From contig NZ_FOUK01000005.1 in assembly GCF_900114845.1 (NCBI RefSeq), positions 1 to 64,000 on the forward strand: a stretch of 64,000 bases of DNA. The letters run 5' to 3'. Within the stretch, counting starts at the first letter, position 1. Each line of letters starts with the position of its first letter. Shown here piece after piece: positions 40,748 through 50,500 of this stretch. This DNA is from Pimelobacter simplex. Lineage in GTDB: Bacteria > Actinomycetota > Actinomycetes > Propionibacteriales > Nocardioidaceae. The notes beneath the pieces were generated by a model. That model saw only the letters and a list, made by a program, of their open reading frames with translations, searched no databases and had not been told where the DNA came from. Both the position numbers and the translations under genes were made by a program.

Positions 40748-41461
40748 TCAGAACTCCTCGTTCAGCAGCCGGCCGTAGCCGGGACCCGGTGCCGGGAGGT
40801 CGAGCAGGTGCAGGACCTTCCACAGCAGCGCCTGGTTGCTGGCCACCACGGGGATGCCCAGCGCGTCCTCGATCGCCGCGATGCTGGTCGCCACCTGGGC
40901 TCCCGCGCAGCTGACCAGGACGGCGTCCGCGCCGGCCGCGCCGACCTCGCGGGCGATCCGGCGCCACTCCTCGGGCGGCAGGCTGCCCTGTGCCACCGGG
41001 GTCGCGCACTCCGGGCCGCCGCGGGCGACGACCTCGTGGCCGGCGGCGGCCAGGTGGGCGACCTCGGCGTCCTCGACCTCGCGCGGGTAGGGGTCGAGGA
41101 GGACGACGCGGCGCGCGTCGAGGTGCGCCAGCGCCTCGAGGACGGCTTCGATCGTGGTGACGCTGGGGATGCCGGTGGCGGCGGTGATCCGCGCGTTGAC
41201 CGTCGCGGGGCCCAGCAGCATGCTCGCCGCCGTGCAGTTGAACGCGATCAGGTCGACCTCGGCGTCGGCGAGCAGGCCGGCGTGGAGCTCCAGGCCCTCG
41301 GCGAGAGCGAGGTCGTCGGCCAGGCCGGTCCGCCGGAACGGCATCCGGGTGGTGAGGAACTGGACGCCCGCGGGCGCCATCAGCTGCACCTCGTAGTCGC
41401 ACAGGCCGCCGGAGGGGTACAGGTGGCCGATCCGCGCGGTGGTGCCGAAGCCGATGCTCAC
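40748..41461 (-). CDS. Maleate isomerase/arylmalonate decarboxylase-family protein
   Basis: A 237-residue protein of the Asp/Glu racemase superfamily with both cysteines needed for the family's chemistry: FNCTAASMLLG (first Cys) and VSCAGAQVATS (second Cys). In maleate isomerases such a pair isomerises maleate to fumarate, the last step of nicotinate and some other ring pathways; a hydantoin racemase or decarboxylase is the alternative. GTG at 41461 is preferred to one at 41476 because AGGGGGG lies six bases upstream. First gene of the operon under operator B1. Confidence 0.75.
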   Translation of the reverse strand: MSIGFGTTARIGHLYPSGGLCDYEVQLMAPAGVQFLTTRMPFRRTGLADDLALAEGLELHAGLLADAEVDLIAFNCTAASMLLGPATVNARITAATGIPSVTTIEAVLEALAHLDARRVVLLDPYPREVEDAEVAHLAAAGHEVVARGGPECATPVAQGSLPPEEWRRIAREVGAAGADAVLVSCAGAQVATSIAAIEDALGIPVVASNQALLWKVLHLLDLPAPGPGYGRLLNEEF

Positions 41462-41479
41462 GCCGCCCCCCTTCACTAG

Positions 41480-41510
41480 TTTCGTACAGTGTACGGGATG
41501 ATGTACGAAA
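41480..41510. promoter_or_regulatory. Regulon B operator B1
   Basis: CGTACAGTGTACG (41483-41495) is a perfect CGTAC-N3-GTACG palindrome, followed by another GTACG half at 41503-41507; TTTCGTAC and GTACGAAA at the ends make a larger inverted repeat. It lies in front of the isomerase-like operon. Confidence 0.7.
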
Positions 41511-41521
41511 CGAGCAACGGG

Positions 41522-42238
41522 TCAGGAGCGCTGGGTCTCCCGCTCGAGCGCGCGGGTGAGCACCTCGACGAGGAGGTCGACGCCCCAGTCGAACTGGTCC
41601 TCGGTGGGCAGCAGGACGAGCTGGGGTGCCAGGGCCACGACAAGCGGGAACTCGGTGGCGGGCAGGCCGGCCCAGTAGTGCTGCTGCTGGCGGCGCAGCT
41701 CGGCGCCGTCCTCACCGCTGGCCGCGCCCCACTGGCGGGGCGCCTGGTAGGCGGCGAAGCCCAGCGCGAACTGGATGAGCAGGCCGTAGCAGCGCACGGC
41801 GGTCTCGGGCGGGATGCCGGTGTTGACGAAGCGCTGGAGGATGTCCTCCATCGCGGCCTTGAGCGACGCGTGGGAGCGGGTGACCCGGGACGAGAGGAGC
41901 CACGAGACGCTGGGGTGCTCGGTCATCAGCTTGACGAAGGCCTGGGCCACGGCCCGCAGGGCCTGCTCGGGCGTCTCGTCCTCGACCGGCGGCAGCTCGA
42001 TCCCGCTCATCACGTGGTCGGCCATCGCGTCGAGGATCTCGTCCTTGCTGCGGAAGTAGCCGTAGAGCGTCATCGTGCCGGTGCCGAGCTTGGTGGCCAG
42101 GCTGCGCACGGTCACGGCGTCGAGACCGGCGCTGGAGTCGGAGACCTCGAGCGCCGCGGCCACGATCGCCTCACGGCTGATCTTGCCGCGGCTCGCGCTG
42201 CGCCGCCCCTTGGCTCCGCCCTTGGCTGTCGTGGTCAC
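41522..42238 (-). CDS. TetR-family regulator, candidate controller of regulon B
   Basis: A 238-residue TetR protein with basic N-terminus and helix-turn-helix TVRSLATKLGTGTMTLYGYF at about residues 45-64. The ligand domain is of the TetR_C type with a PRQWGAASGEDGAE loop. It lies between two regulon B operators, B2 upstream of it and B1 downstream, the classical position for an autoregulated local repressor. GTG at 42238 is preceded by GGAGA. The IclR gene at 46154 is the competing candidate for binding these sites. Confidence 0.8.
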   Translation of the reverse strand: MTTTAKGGAKGRRSASRGKISREAIVAAALEVSDSSAGLDAVTVRSLATKLGTGTMTLYGYFRSKDEILDAMADHVMSGIELPPVEDETPEQALRAVAQAFVKLMTEHPSVSWLLSSRVTRSHASLKAAMEDILQRFVNTGIPPETAVRCYGLLIQFALGFAAYQAPRQWGAASGEDGAELRRQQQHYWAGLPATEFPLVVALAPQLVLLPTEDQFDWGVDLLVEVLTRALERETQRS

Positions 42239-42289
42239 GTTCCCATGTCTCCTCTGCTGGCGGCCGCACGGCACCCGCGCCGGTGCCGT

Positions 42290-42302
42290 CGTACACAGTA
42301 CG
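42290..42302. promoter_or_regulatory. Regulon B operator B2
   Basis: CGTACACAGTACG, perfect CGTAC-N3-GTACG, 52 bases upstream of the TetR start. Suggests autoregulation. Confidence 0.65.
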
Positions 42303-42344
42303 ACACGGAGCACCGGCGCGGGCCCGCCTTGGCGGAGTGCCGGG

Positions 42345-43103
42345 TCAGAGGTGCGCGCCCCAGTGCAGCTGCTTGGTCTCGACCCGGACGTAGAGCCAGT
42401 TGATGAGGTTGCCGAGCACGCCGAGGATGACGAGCGCCGAGAACATCCCGGCGATGTCGAAGAGCGACTGGGCCTGGGTGAGGTAGAAGCCGATGCCGTT
42501 CTTGCCGCCCACGAGCTCGGAGACGACCATCATGATCAGCGCGATCGGCAGGCCGACGCGGAGCCCGGCCGAGATCATCGGGACGGCGGAGGGCAGGATC
42601 ACCCGGCGGATCACCTGGAGCCGGCTGAGGCCGAACATCTCGGCGACGTCGATCCGCTCCTGGCGGCAGCTGCGCGCGCCGGTGGCGGTGTTGACCAGCA
42701 CGGGGAACAGCACGCCGAAGGCGATGATCGAGATCCGCATGCCGTCGCCGAGCCCGAAGAGCAGGATCGCGACCGGCATCACCGCGACCGCCGGCAGCGC
42801 CCGCAGGAACTCCAGGGTCGGGCCGGTGTACTGCGCGACGCGGCGCGACGAGCCGATCGCCAGGCCGACGGCGATGCCGAGCCCGCTCCCGACCAGGTAG
42901 CCGATCGCGAACCGCTTGAGGCTGGGCAGCAGGTCCTGGGTGGTGTGCTCCCACATCCAGTCCTCGCGCAGCGCCTTGGCGACCTCGCTGGCGGGCGGCA
43001 GGTAGATGCTGGTGGTGTGCCGGCCGGCGTACTCCCAGACGGCGAGCACCAGCAGCGGGGCCACCCAGGGCAGCAGGCGAGTCGTGAGCACCGATCGCAT
43101 CAC
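42345..43103 (-). CDS. ABC importer permease (SsuC/TauC type)
   Basis: A 252-residue permease with about six helices and the coupling loop AEMFGLSRLQVIRRVILPSA typical of nitrate/sulfonate/taurine-type importers. It overlaps the upstream permease gene by four bases. The two permeases probably form a heterodimer with the ATPase and binding protein of the same operon. Confidence 0.85.
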   Translation of the reverse strand: MMRSVLTTRLLPWVAPLLVLAVWEYAGRHTTSIYLPPASEVAKALREDWMWEHTTQDLLPSLKRFAIGYLVGSGLGIAVGLAIGSSRRVAQYTGPTLEFLRALPAVAVMPVAILLFGLGDGMRISIIAFGVLFPVLVNTATGARSCRQERIDVAEMFGLSRLQVIRRVILPSAVPMISAGLRVGLPIALIMMVVSELVGGKNGIGFYLTQAQSLFDIAGMFSALVILGVLGNLINWLYVRVETKQLHWGAHL

Positions 43104-43957
43104 CGGTCACCGCCCTCTCGGATGTCGGAGTTCCAGAAGATGATGCGGCGCTCCAGCCCGGCCACCGCCAGCGCGACCACGTAGCCGATGACGCCGACCA
43201 CGAAGATGCCGGCGTACATGTCCTCGGTGCGGATCGCCACCTGCATGCGGACGATGTAGTAGCCCAGCCCGCCGCTGCGGGTGAGGATCTCGACGGTGAT
43301 CACGAGGATCAGGGCGATCGCCGAGCTGACCCGGATGCCGGCGGCGATGTTGACCGCCGCGCTCGGGATCTGCACGCGGAAGAAGACCTGGCGGCGGTTG
43401 AGCCCGAAGATCCGGGCCGACTCGATCGCGACCGGGTTGACCGCGCGCACGCCGTAGTAGGTGTTGAACAGGATCGGCCAGAACGACGCGAACACGATCA
43501 TGGCGACGGTCGTGGTGGTGCCGACGCCGAGGAGCAGGATCGAGAAGGGGATCAGCGCCACCGACGGCAGCGGCCGGAGGAACTCGATGAGGATCCGGAA
43601 GGTCTGGTATGCCAGCTCGGAGGCGCCCAGCGCGGCGCCGAGGACGACGCCCGCCACGGCCGCGATGGCGAGTCCCTGCAGGTAGGCGCCCAGGGTGATG
43701 CCGATGCCGCTCATCAGGTCGCCGCGCTGCAGCTCCGAGAGCAGGGCGCTGCCGATCTCCGAGGGCCGCGGGACGTAGACCGAGGTCACGACCGTCGCGG
43801 TCAGCAGCTCGAGGAGCAGCACCAGCCCGATCGCGAAGACCAGGCCGCGCAGGTTGACGGCGGAGCGCCACCGCCGGCTCGGTCGTCTGCGGCGGTCGGT
43901 CGGCGCCGGTCGGTCGGCGCCGGGTGCGTCGACCCGCTCCGCGGTGGTGGCACTCAT
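43100..43957 (-). CDS. ABC importer permease (SsuC/TauC type)
   Basis: A 285-residue permease with a basic, Pro-rich cytoplasmic N-terminus of about 45 residues and six helices. The coupling loop is ARIFGLNRRQVFFRVQIPSA. The ATG at 43957 has GGAGGGG upstream. Partner of the permease encoded next. The stable hairpin at 44001-44036 separates it from the binding-protein gene. Confidence 0.85.
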   Translation of the reverse strand: MSATTAERVDAPGADRPAPTDRRRRPSRRWRSAVNLRGLVFAIGLVLLLELLTATVVTSVYVPRPSEIGSALLSELQRGDLMSGIGITLGAYLQGLAIAAVAGVVLGAALGASELAYQTFRILIEFLRPLPSVALIPFSILLLGVGTTTTVAMIVFASFWPILFNTYYGVRAVNPVAIESARIFGLNRRQVFFRVQIPSAAVNIAAGIRVSSAIALILVITVEILTRSGGLGYYIVRMQVAIRTEDMYAGIFVVGVIGYVVALAVAGLERRIIFWNSDIREGGDR

Positions 43958-44000
43958 CGTTCTTCCCCTCCGGCCATCGGCCAGCTCCTGTCGTTCAGGA

Positions 44001-44036
44001 CCGGTGCCGGCGGCGACCCGCACGGGCCGCCACCGG
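44001..44036 (-). terminator. Stable intergenic hairpin between binding-protein and permease genes
   Basis: CCGGT (44001-44005) and GGCGG (44009-44013) pair with CCGCC (44027-44031) and ACCGG (44032-44036), with a three-base bulge, and the loop holds an inner CCCG/CGGG stem. No T run. Its place matches the hairpin in the other importer operon at 29641. Confidence 0.55.
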
Positions 44037-44044
44037 CCGCCGCA

Positions 44045-45040
44045 TCACTTGACGTCGGCGATGATGTCGTCGGCCTTGATCGGCCGGGGGAGCACCTTGA
44101 AGTGCTCCATGATGTCGACGACGGGCTGGACCAGCTCGGGCGTCACGTCGTCGCCGAACTGCAGCAGCTGCAGGCCCTCGAGGGTCTTGTCCGCCAGGTC
44201 GGTGTAGTCCTGGAGGATCTGCTTGCGGGCCGCCTCGTTGGCCGGGTCGTTCGCCCACGCGTTGGTGTCGCGCAGCGCGTCCTGGAACTTCCTCACCACG
44301 TCGGGCTGCTTCTCGGCGAGCGAGCTCTGGCCGAACCAGATGGTGTTGTAGAAGTCCTTGCGGTCGTTGACGGCGTCGTACGGCGCCACGATCGCGTGGC
44401 CCAGGTTGTCGCCCTCGATCTGGTAGTTGAACGGCGCGGTCACCGTGGCGGCGTCGACCTGGCCGCTCTCGAAGGCCTGGCCGACCTGGGTGAAGTCGAG
44501 GGTGACGACGTCGATCGACTTCACGTCGACGCCGGCGTCCTCGAGGGTGGCCAGCGTGGAGAGGTGCGGCATGGTGTTGAGGGCGTTGACCGCGATGGTC
44601 TTGCCCTTGAGGTCGGCAGGCGACTTGATGCCGCTGCCCTCGGGGACCATGATCCACACGCCGGGGTTGTCGGCGGTGTAGACGGCGCCACCGGCGACGA
44701 TCGTGAAGTCGACGCCGGCCGACTTCGCCGACGCGATCGACGTCGGCGAGGTGAGGGCGAACTGGGCGTCGCCGGACTCGACGGCGGCCGCGAGCTCCGG
44801 GACGTTGGCGACGATCTTCACCTTGACGTCGAGGCCGTGGTCCTCGAAGAAGCCCTCCTTCTCGGCGATGAACGCCTGTGAGCCCGAGTCCGAGCCCACG
44901 GTGGCGATGGTGACGCTCGCCGTGCCGTCCGCATTGGTCTTCACCTCGGAGCCGCCCGAGTCTCCTCCGCAGGCACTCAGGACGGTGGAGGCCGCGATGG
45001 CGAGTGCGACCAGTCCGCCCATCATCTTGTGGTTGCGCAT
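44045..45040 (-). CDS. ABC importer substrate-binding lipoprotein (NMT1/TauA type)
   Basis: A 331-residue lipoprotein with signal peptide and lipobox LSAC (C24). The mature part has the SsuA/NMT1-like pattern: SDSGSQAFIAEKEGFFEDHGLDV, then VESGDAQFALTSPTSIASA, and DLKGKTIAVNALNTM. Such proteins bind sulfonates, nitrate, pyrimidines or aromatic acids. Within regulon B it is expected to bind the island's aromatic substrate. ATG at 45040 chosen because the signal peptide begins there. Confidence 0.85.
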   Translation of the reverse strand: MRNHKMMGGLVALAIAASTVLSACGGDSGGSEVKTNADGTASVTIATVGSDSGSQAFIAEKEGFFEDHGLDVKVKIVANVPELAAAVESGDAQFALTSPTSIASAKSAGVDFTIVAGGAVYTADNPGVWIMVPEGSGIKSPADLKGKTIAVNALNTMPHLSTLATLEDAGVDVKSIDVVTLDFTQVGQAFESGQVDAATVTAPFNYQIEGDNLGHAIVAPYDAVNDRKDFYNTIWFGQSSLAEKQPDVVRKFQDALRDTNAWANDPANEAARKQILQDYTDLADKTLEGLQLLQFGDDVTPELVQPVVDIMEHFKVLPRPIKADDIIADVK

Positions 45041-45074
45041 GGTGTGACCTGCTTTCCTGTTCTTCAAGGACTTC

Positions 45075-45932
45075 TCAGTGGGTGGTCCGGGAGTCACCGG
45101 CGCCGCGGCGCTGGTCGGTGAGTCCCATGACGTCGTGGATGTGCGCGCGGATCCGGAGGAACTCCGGGTGGCTGCGCGTCTCGATCTGGTTGCGCGGCTT
45201 CGGCAGGTCGATGACCAGCTCCTCGGCGACCCAGCACGGCGGCTTGCTCAGCACGACGATGCGGTCGGCCAGGTAGATGGCCTCGTCGATGTCGTGGGTG
45301 ACCATCAGCATGGTGTTGCCGGCGTCCTGCATCCGGTCGCGGACGTCGAGGAGGGTGTCCTCGAGGCCCTCCTTGGTGAGCGCGTCGACCGAGGCGAACG
45401 GCTCGTCGAGCAGCAGGATCTGCGGCTGGAAGGCGAGTGCCCGGGCGATCGAGACGCGCTGCTGCATGCCGCCGGAGAGGGCGCCGGGGTGGTAGGACTC
45501 GAAGCCGGTGAGCCCGACGTTGTCGAGCGCACGCGCCACGCGCTCCGCCTTCTCGGCCTTGGAGAGGGACTTGTCGCGGGCCAGGGGGAAGCGCACGTTG
45601 CGCTCGACCGTCAGCCACGGGTAGAGCGAGCGGGTGTAGTCCTGGAAGACCAGGGCCATCTCCGGCGGGGGCTTGGTGATCGTGCGCCCGTGCAGGCTCA
45701 CCGTGCCGGAGGTCGGCTTGAGGATGCCGGACATCATCCGCAGCAGCGTCGACTTGCCGCAGCCGGACGGGCCGATGATGGCGACGAACTCGCCCTCGCG
45801 AACCTGGAAGGTGAGGCCGTCGCAGACCAGGGGCCGGTCCGGCGCGTACCTCTTGCGGAGCTCGCTGACGTCGAGGATCGTGCGCGCGGGAACGCGGTCC
45901 TCGACCTGCGTGGGCTCGAGCGAAGTCGTCAT
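45075..45932 (-). CDS. ABC importer ATPase (SsuB/TauB type)
   Basis: A 285-residue ATPase with Walker A GPSGCGKST, Q-loop VFQDYTRSLYPWL, signature LSGGMQQR, Walker B ILLLDEPFASVD and switch His in MVTHDIDEA. First gene of the importer operon ATPase, binding protein, permease, permease. The ATG at 45932 is preferred over longer frames that run through operator B3 at 46003-46019. Confidence 0.9.
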   Translation of the reverse strand: MTTSLEPTQVEDRVPARTILDVSELRKRYAPDRPLVCDGLTFQVREGEFVAIIGPSGCGKSTLLRMMSGILKPTSGTVSLHGRTITKPPPEMALVFQDYTRSLYPWLTVERNVRFPLARDKSLSKAEKAERVARALDNVGLTGFESYHPGALSGGMQQRVSIARALAFQPQILLLDEPFASVDALTKEGLEDTLLDVRDRMQDAGNTMLMVTHDIDEAIYLADRIVVLSKPPCWVAEELVIDLPKPRNQIETRSHPEFLRIRAHIHDVMGLTDQRRGAGDSRTTH

Positions 45933-46002
45933 CTGTCCTGTCCCTTCGGGTCGCGTCCGCGTCGTGGTCGCGGAGGTCGCCGCATGTGACGGCGAGCACT
46001 TG

Positions 46003-46019
46003 CGTACGCCGTACGGTAC
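46003..46019. promoter_or_regulatory. Regulon B operator B3
   Basis: CGTACGCCGTACG (46003-46015), perfect CGTAC-N3-GTACG, with a further GTAC at 46016-46019. It lies between the divergent importer operon (start 45932) and the IclR gene (start 46154); the rest of the 220-base gap shows no other clear signal. Confidence 0.7.
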
Positions 46020-46153
46020 AGTTCCAGGCGACGGAATGGGAGCCCGTCCGGGAAACTTTTCCTGGACGAAACATTTCCGGTGGCCGGTAGGACCCACGGC
46101 CCCGCGCGGCGGCGCCACGGTCAGCCCGAGTGGTCGCAGAGAAGGGAACTTCC

Positions 46154-46945
46154 GTGGAGCGGAAGGAAGGGCGCGACCAGCCGAACATGCTGGACAAGTG
46201 CCTGCGCATCCTGCGGGCCTTCGACGGCGGGGACCAGCAGCTCCGGCTCTCGGACCTGGCCCGGCGGACCGCGCTGCCGCTGTCGACCGTGCACCGCCTG
46301 GTCGGCGGCCTGGTCGAGCACCGGCTGCTGGCGCAGGACGACGGCGGGTACCAGCTGGGCATCGGGCTGTTCGAGCTCAGCGGCCTGGTCCCGGTGGAGC
46401 AGGAGCTGCGCGTCGCCGCGCGCCCGTTCCTCCAGGACCTCTTCATGGCCACCCACGAGACGGTCCACCTGGGGGTCCGCGAGGGCGCCGACGTCGTGTA
46501 CGTCGAGAAGATCCACGGGCACTCCGACCTCGGCCTGCCCTCGCGGGTGGGCGGCCGGCTGCCGCTGGGCTGCACCGGGATCGGCAAGGCGCTGCTCGCC
46601 TTCAGCAGCAACGAGGTGCGCACGGAGTACCTCGAGCGGCCGCTGCGCGCGATCACGCCGCACTCGATCGTCGACCCGGCGCGGCTGGAGCGGGAGCTCG
46701 CCGAGATCCGCGCGACCGGCCTGGCCTTCGAGCGCGAGGAGGCCACCGTCGGCCGCGAGTGCGTCGCGGCACCGGTGCTGGTGCAGGGCGTCGCCGTCGC
46801 GGCGATGTCGATCTCGGTGCCGGTCTCGGCCTACCGGATGCCGCAGCTCGCCGCGGCCGTGAAGACGTCGGCGCTGGGCCTGGCCCGGCAGCTGCGCACC
46901 GGTCGCGAGCACCGCCGTCCGCCGGGCGGGGAGATGTTCGGCTGA
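46154..46945 (+). CDS. IclR-family regulator
   Basis: A 263-residue IclR protein: winged helix at about residues 10-70 with LSDLARRTALPLSTVHRLVG, then the GAF-like effector domain with VHLGVREGADVVYVEKI and GCTGIGKALLAF. IclR proteins often activate aromatic-acid operons in response to a pathway acid. GTG at 46154 is chosen because AAGGGA lies seven bases upstream; an in-frame GTG at 46130 has no site. It stands between the importer and the molybdenum hydroxylase operons. Confidence 0.85.
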   Translation: MERKEGRDQPNMLDKCLRILRAFDGGDQQLRLSDLARRTALPLSTVHRLVGGLVEHRLLAQDDGGYQLGIGLFELSGLVPVEQELRVAARPFLQDLFMATHETVHLGVREGADVVYVEKIHGHSDLGLPSRVGGRLPLGCTGIGKALLAFSSNEVRTEYLERPLRAITPHSIVDPARLERELAEIRATGLAFEREEATVGRECVAAPVLVQGVAVAAMSISVPVSAYRMPQLAAAVKTSALGLARQLRTGREHRRPPGGEMFG

Positions 46946-46962
46946 GTTTGTCCACGCTGTCC

Positions 46963-46975
46963 GGTACAACGTACG
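46963..46975. promoter_or_regulatory. Regulon B operator B4
   Basis: GGTACAACGTACG, one mismatch to CGTAC-N3-GTACG, 57 bases upstream of the molybdenum hydroxylase small-subunit gene. Confidence 0.6.
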
Positions 46976-47031
46976 GAAACGCGCGGTAGAGTCGCTCCGA
47001 CGCGATGCACCGTCGCGATGAGGAGGATCGG

Positions 47032-47502
47032 ATGCAGCGCTTGAGGATCAACGGCGAGCAGGTCGCGGTCGAGGTCCGGGGTGCCGAGTCGCTGGCCGCG
47101 GTGCTGCGCGACCGGGTCGGGCTGACGGGCACGAAGATCGCCTGCGAGCGGGGCGAGTGCGGTGCCTGCACGGTGCTCGTCGAGGGCCGCCCGACGATGT
47201 CCTGCATCCAGCCGGCCGCCCTGGTCGCCGGCGAGGTCGAGACGATCGAGGGGCTCGCCGACGAGATCCGCGACCTGCGCGAGGAGTTCGCCGACCGGGG
47301 CGCGTTCCAGTGCGGCTTCTGCACGCCCGGCCAGCTGGTCCGGGCGGCGGCGCTGCTGCGCGAGGAGGCGGCCCGGGCCGGGCTCGACCCTGACGTCGTC
47401 CGGCACCAGATGTCCGGCAACATCTGCCGCTGCACGGGCTACCAGGCCATCGTCGCCGCGGTCGTGGACGTCGCCGAGCGCCGGGCGGGAGCGGACGCAT
47501 GA
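47032..47502 (+). CDS. Molybdenum hydroxylase small subunit, two 2Fe-2S clusters
   Basis: A 156-residue xanthine-dehydrogenase-family iron-sulfur subunit. The plant-type cluster is bound by ACERGECGAC and a later Cys in MSC; the second cluster by FQCGFCTPGQ and NICRCTGYQ. It passes electrons from the molybdenum site to FAD. ATG at 47032 follows GAGGAGG. Overlaps the fused large-subunit gene by four bases, so they are made together. Confidence 0.9.
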   Translation: MQRLRINGEQVAVEVRGAESLAAVLRDRVGLTGTKIACERGECGACTVLVEGRPTMSCIQPAALVAGEVETIEGLADEIRDLREEFADRGAFQCGFCTPGQLVRAAALLREEAARAGLDPDVVRHQMSGNICRCTGYQAIVAAVVDVAERRAGADA

Positions 47503-50500
47503 GCTACGTCGGCACCTCCCAGCGCCCGCACGACTGGGCGGCCCGGACCGACGGCAGCACGCTCTTCGCCGCCGACCTGCGCGTGCCCGCCCTGCACGCC
47601 GCGGTGCTCCGCTCGCCCCATCCGTACGCCGACATCGTCGCGCTCGACACCACGCGGGCCGAGCGGATGCCCGGCGTGGTCGCGGTGATCACCTCCCGCG
47701 ACTTCGCGCCCGACGCGGTCTACGTGCACCGAGGCGCGCCTCTCTCCGACCGGCCGCCCCTGGCCCGCGGGACGGTCCGCCACGTCGGCCAGGAGGTCGC
47801 CGCCGTCGCGGCCGAGACCTACGTCCAGGCGGTCGCCGCGCTCGCGGCGATCCGGGTCCGCTACCGCCCGCGCAAGGCGCCGCTGACCGTCGCCGAGGCG
47901 ACGGCACCGGGGGCGCGCCGGCTGCACGAGCGCACCACCGGCGAGCCCAACGTCTCGGTGCTCTTCGCGACGGAGTGGGGCGACGCGGCGGCCGGGCGGG
48001 CGCACGCGCGCACCGCCGTCGAGGGCCGCTTCGTCTACCCGAGCGTCTCGCACGCGTGCATGGAGACGAACACGACGCTGGCCCGGTGGGACGACGACGC
48101 CGGCACCGTCGAGCTGTGGACGTCGACCCAGGCGCCGTGGTTCATCGGCAAGGAGGTCTCCCAGCTGCTCGGGCTCGAGCACGACCAGGTGATCTTCCGC
48201 GAGATCGCCACCGGCGGCGGCTTCGGCTCGAAGTCCAAGGCCTCCGAGCACGAGGTGCTCGCCGCGGCCCTGGCCCGCAAGGCGAACCGCCCGGTGCTGC
48301 TCAGCCTGACCCGCGAGGAGGAGCTCGGTGCCAACAAGCCGCGGCACCGCTTCGAGACCTGGCTGCGCACGTCGGCCGACGACGACGGCCTGGTCCGGCT
48401 GTACGAGAGCGACATCCGCGTCGACAACGGCTCGTACAACCACATGGGGCCGTCGGTGATGCGGGTCGGCGCCATCACGCTCGGCTCGATGTACCGCCCC
48501 GACGGCGCGGTCCTCGAGGCCCGGCTCATCGACACCGCCACCCAGCCCGGCGGCCAGTTCCGTGGCTACGGCACGCCCCAGGTCTCGCTCGCCGCCGAGT
48601 CGCAGATGGACGAGATCGCCGAGCGGCTCGGCCTGGACCCGCTCGAGATGCGGCTGCGCAACGTCAACCGCGAGCACACCACCACCCTGTGCGGGTACGC
48701 CGTCACCACCGCGCGTCTCGCCGACTGCCTCGACGCGGTGCGCACCGAGCTCGACTGGGACCGGCGCCGGGTCGAGCGTCGCGCCGACCGGGGGGTGGGG
48801 GTCGCCGCGGGCAGCCACGGCAGCGGCGCCTACGCCTACGAGCTGGCCAACCGCAGCGACGCCGCGATCGACGTCTTCGACGACGGCCGGGTCCGGGTCC
48901 GGTACGGCGGCTCCGACGCGGGCACCGGCCAGAGCACGATCCTGGCGCAGATCGCCGCCGACGAGCTCGGCGTCGACCTCGCCGATGTCGAGGTGCTGTC
49001 GATGGACAGCGAGCGGACGCCCTTCGAGCTCGGTGCCTGGTCGTCGCGGGGTACCCACATGACCGGGTCGTCCGTCGGCAAGGCCGCCTCCGAGCTGGCC
49101 GAGCGGCTGCGCGACCTGGCCCGCGCGAAGCTCGGCACGCAGGACGTCGTCCTGCGCGACGGGCAGGCGGTCGGGGCCGACGACGCCGTCGCGCTCGGCG
49201 ACCTGGTCCGGCTCAGTGACGAGACCGTCGACGGCGTGCTCTCCCACGAGACGATCTACCTGCTCGAGAGCACCGAGCCGCTCGCGCCGGGGAGGTCGAC
49301 GGCCAACCTCTCGCCGACGTACGCCTACGCGGCGCACGGCGCCTACGTCGAGGTGGACCGGCGCACCGGCGCCGTCGAGCTGCTCGACTACGTGGCGGCG
49401 CACGACGTCGGCCGGGCGATCAACCCGACCGCGGTCGAGGGCCAGATCGTCGGCGGCGCGGTGATGGGGATCGGCGCCGCGCTCGGCGAGGAGCTGGTCC
49501 GCGAGGGCGGGAGGATCGTCAACACCAGCTACCTGCACTACGCGGTGCCGCGCTCGGCCGACGTGCCGTCGGTGCGCCCGGTCATCGTCAACGCTCACGA
49601 CCCGGCCGGCCCCTACGGCGCCAAGAGCGTGGGCGAGATGTCGATCATCCCGCCGGGCGCCGCGATGGCCAATGCGGTGCACGACGCGGTCGGCGTCCGC
49701 ATCCGCGAGCTGCCGCTGACCCCCGACAAGGTCCTCACCGCCCTCGCGGAGAAGGAGGGCCGGCGGCGCCACCACCGGATCTGGCGGCGCCCCGGCCGCT
49801 GGTGGATCGCGCTGATGCGCGCGCTCTACCCCCTCGGTCTGCACCACGTGCTCCACCACTGGGGCACCCGGTTCGGCCGTGGGGTCGGCTCCGGGGTCGC
49901 CGACCCGGGCTCGGTGACGTCGCTGACCGCGCCGGACGACCTGCCGACCGTGCTGCGCGGGGCGGCCTCCGGGGCCCAGGTGATCGGCGGCGGCAGCGAC
50001 GCGATGGTCGAGCGACGTCGCGAGGCCGAGCCCGCCAGCGTGCTGATCTCGACCCGCAGCGTGCTCGCCCTGCGCGGCGTCCGCCAGGCCGACGACGGCG
50101 CGCTGCGCATCGGCGCCGCGGTCACCCTGGCCGAGCTCGCCGACGCCACCCGGACGACGGTCCCGGTTCTCGCCGACGCGGTCGGCTCGATCGCCTCGGC
50201 CCAGATCCGCAACGTCGCGACCGTGGCCGGCAACCTCGTGCAGGAGAAGCGCTGCTGGTTCTTCCGCAACGGTTTCTCCTGCTACAAGCGCAATGGCGCG
50301 TCCAGCCCCTGCTACGCGGTCATGGGCGACCACCGGTTCCAGCACGCGGTGATCGACGGGCACCGCTGCCAGGCGGTGACGCCGTCCGACCTGGCGACGG
50401 TGCTGACCGCGCTCGACGCGCAGGTCGAGCTGGCCGCCGAGGACGGCCGCCGGACGCTGGCGATCGAGGAGTTCTTCGTCGGCCCTGGCGAGACGGCGCT

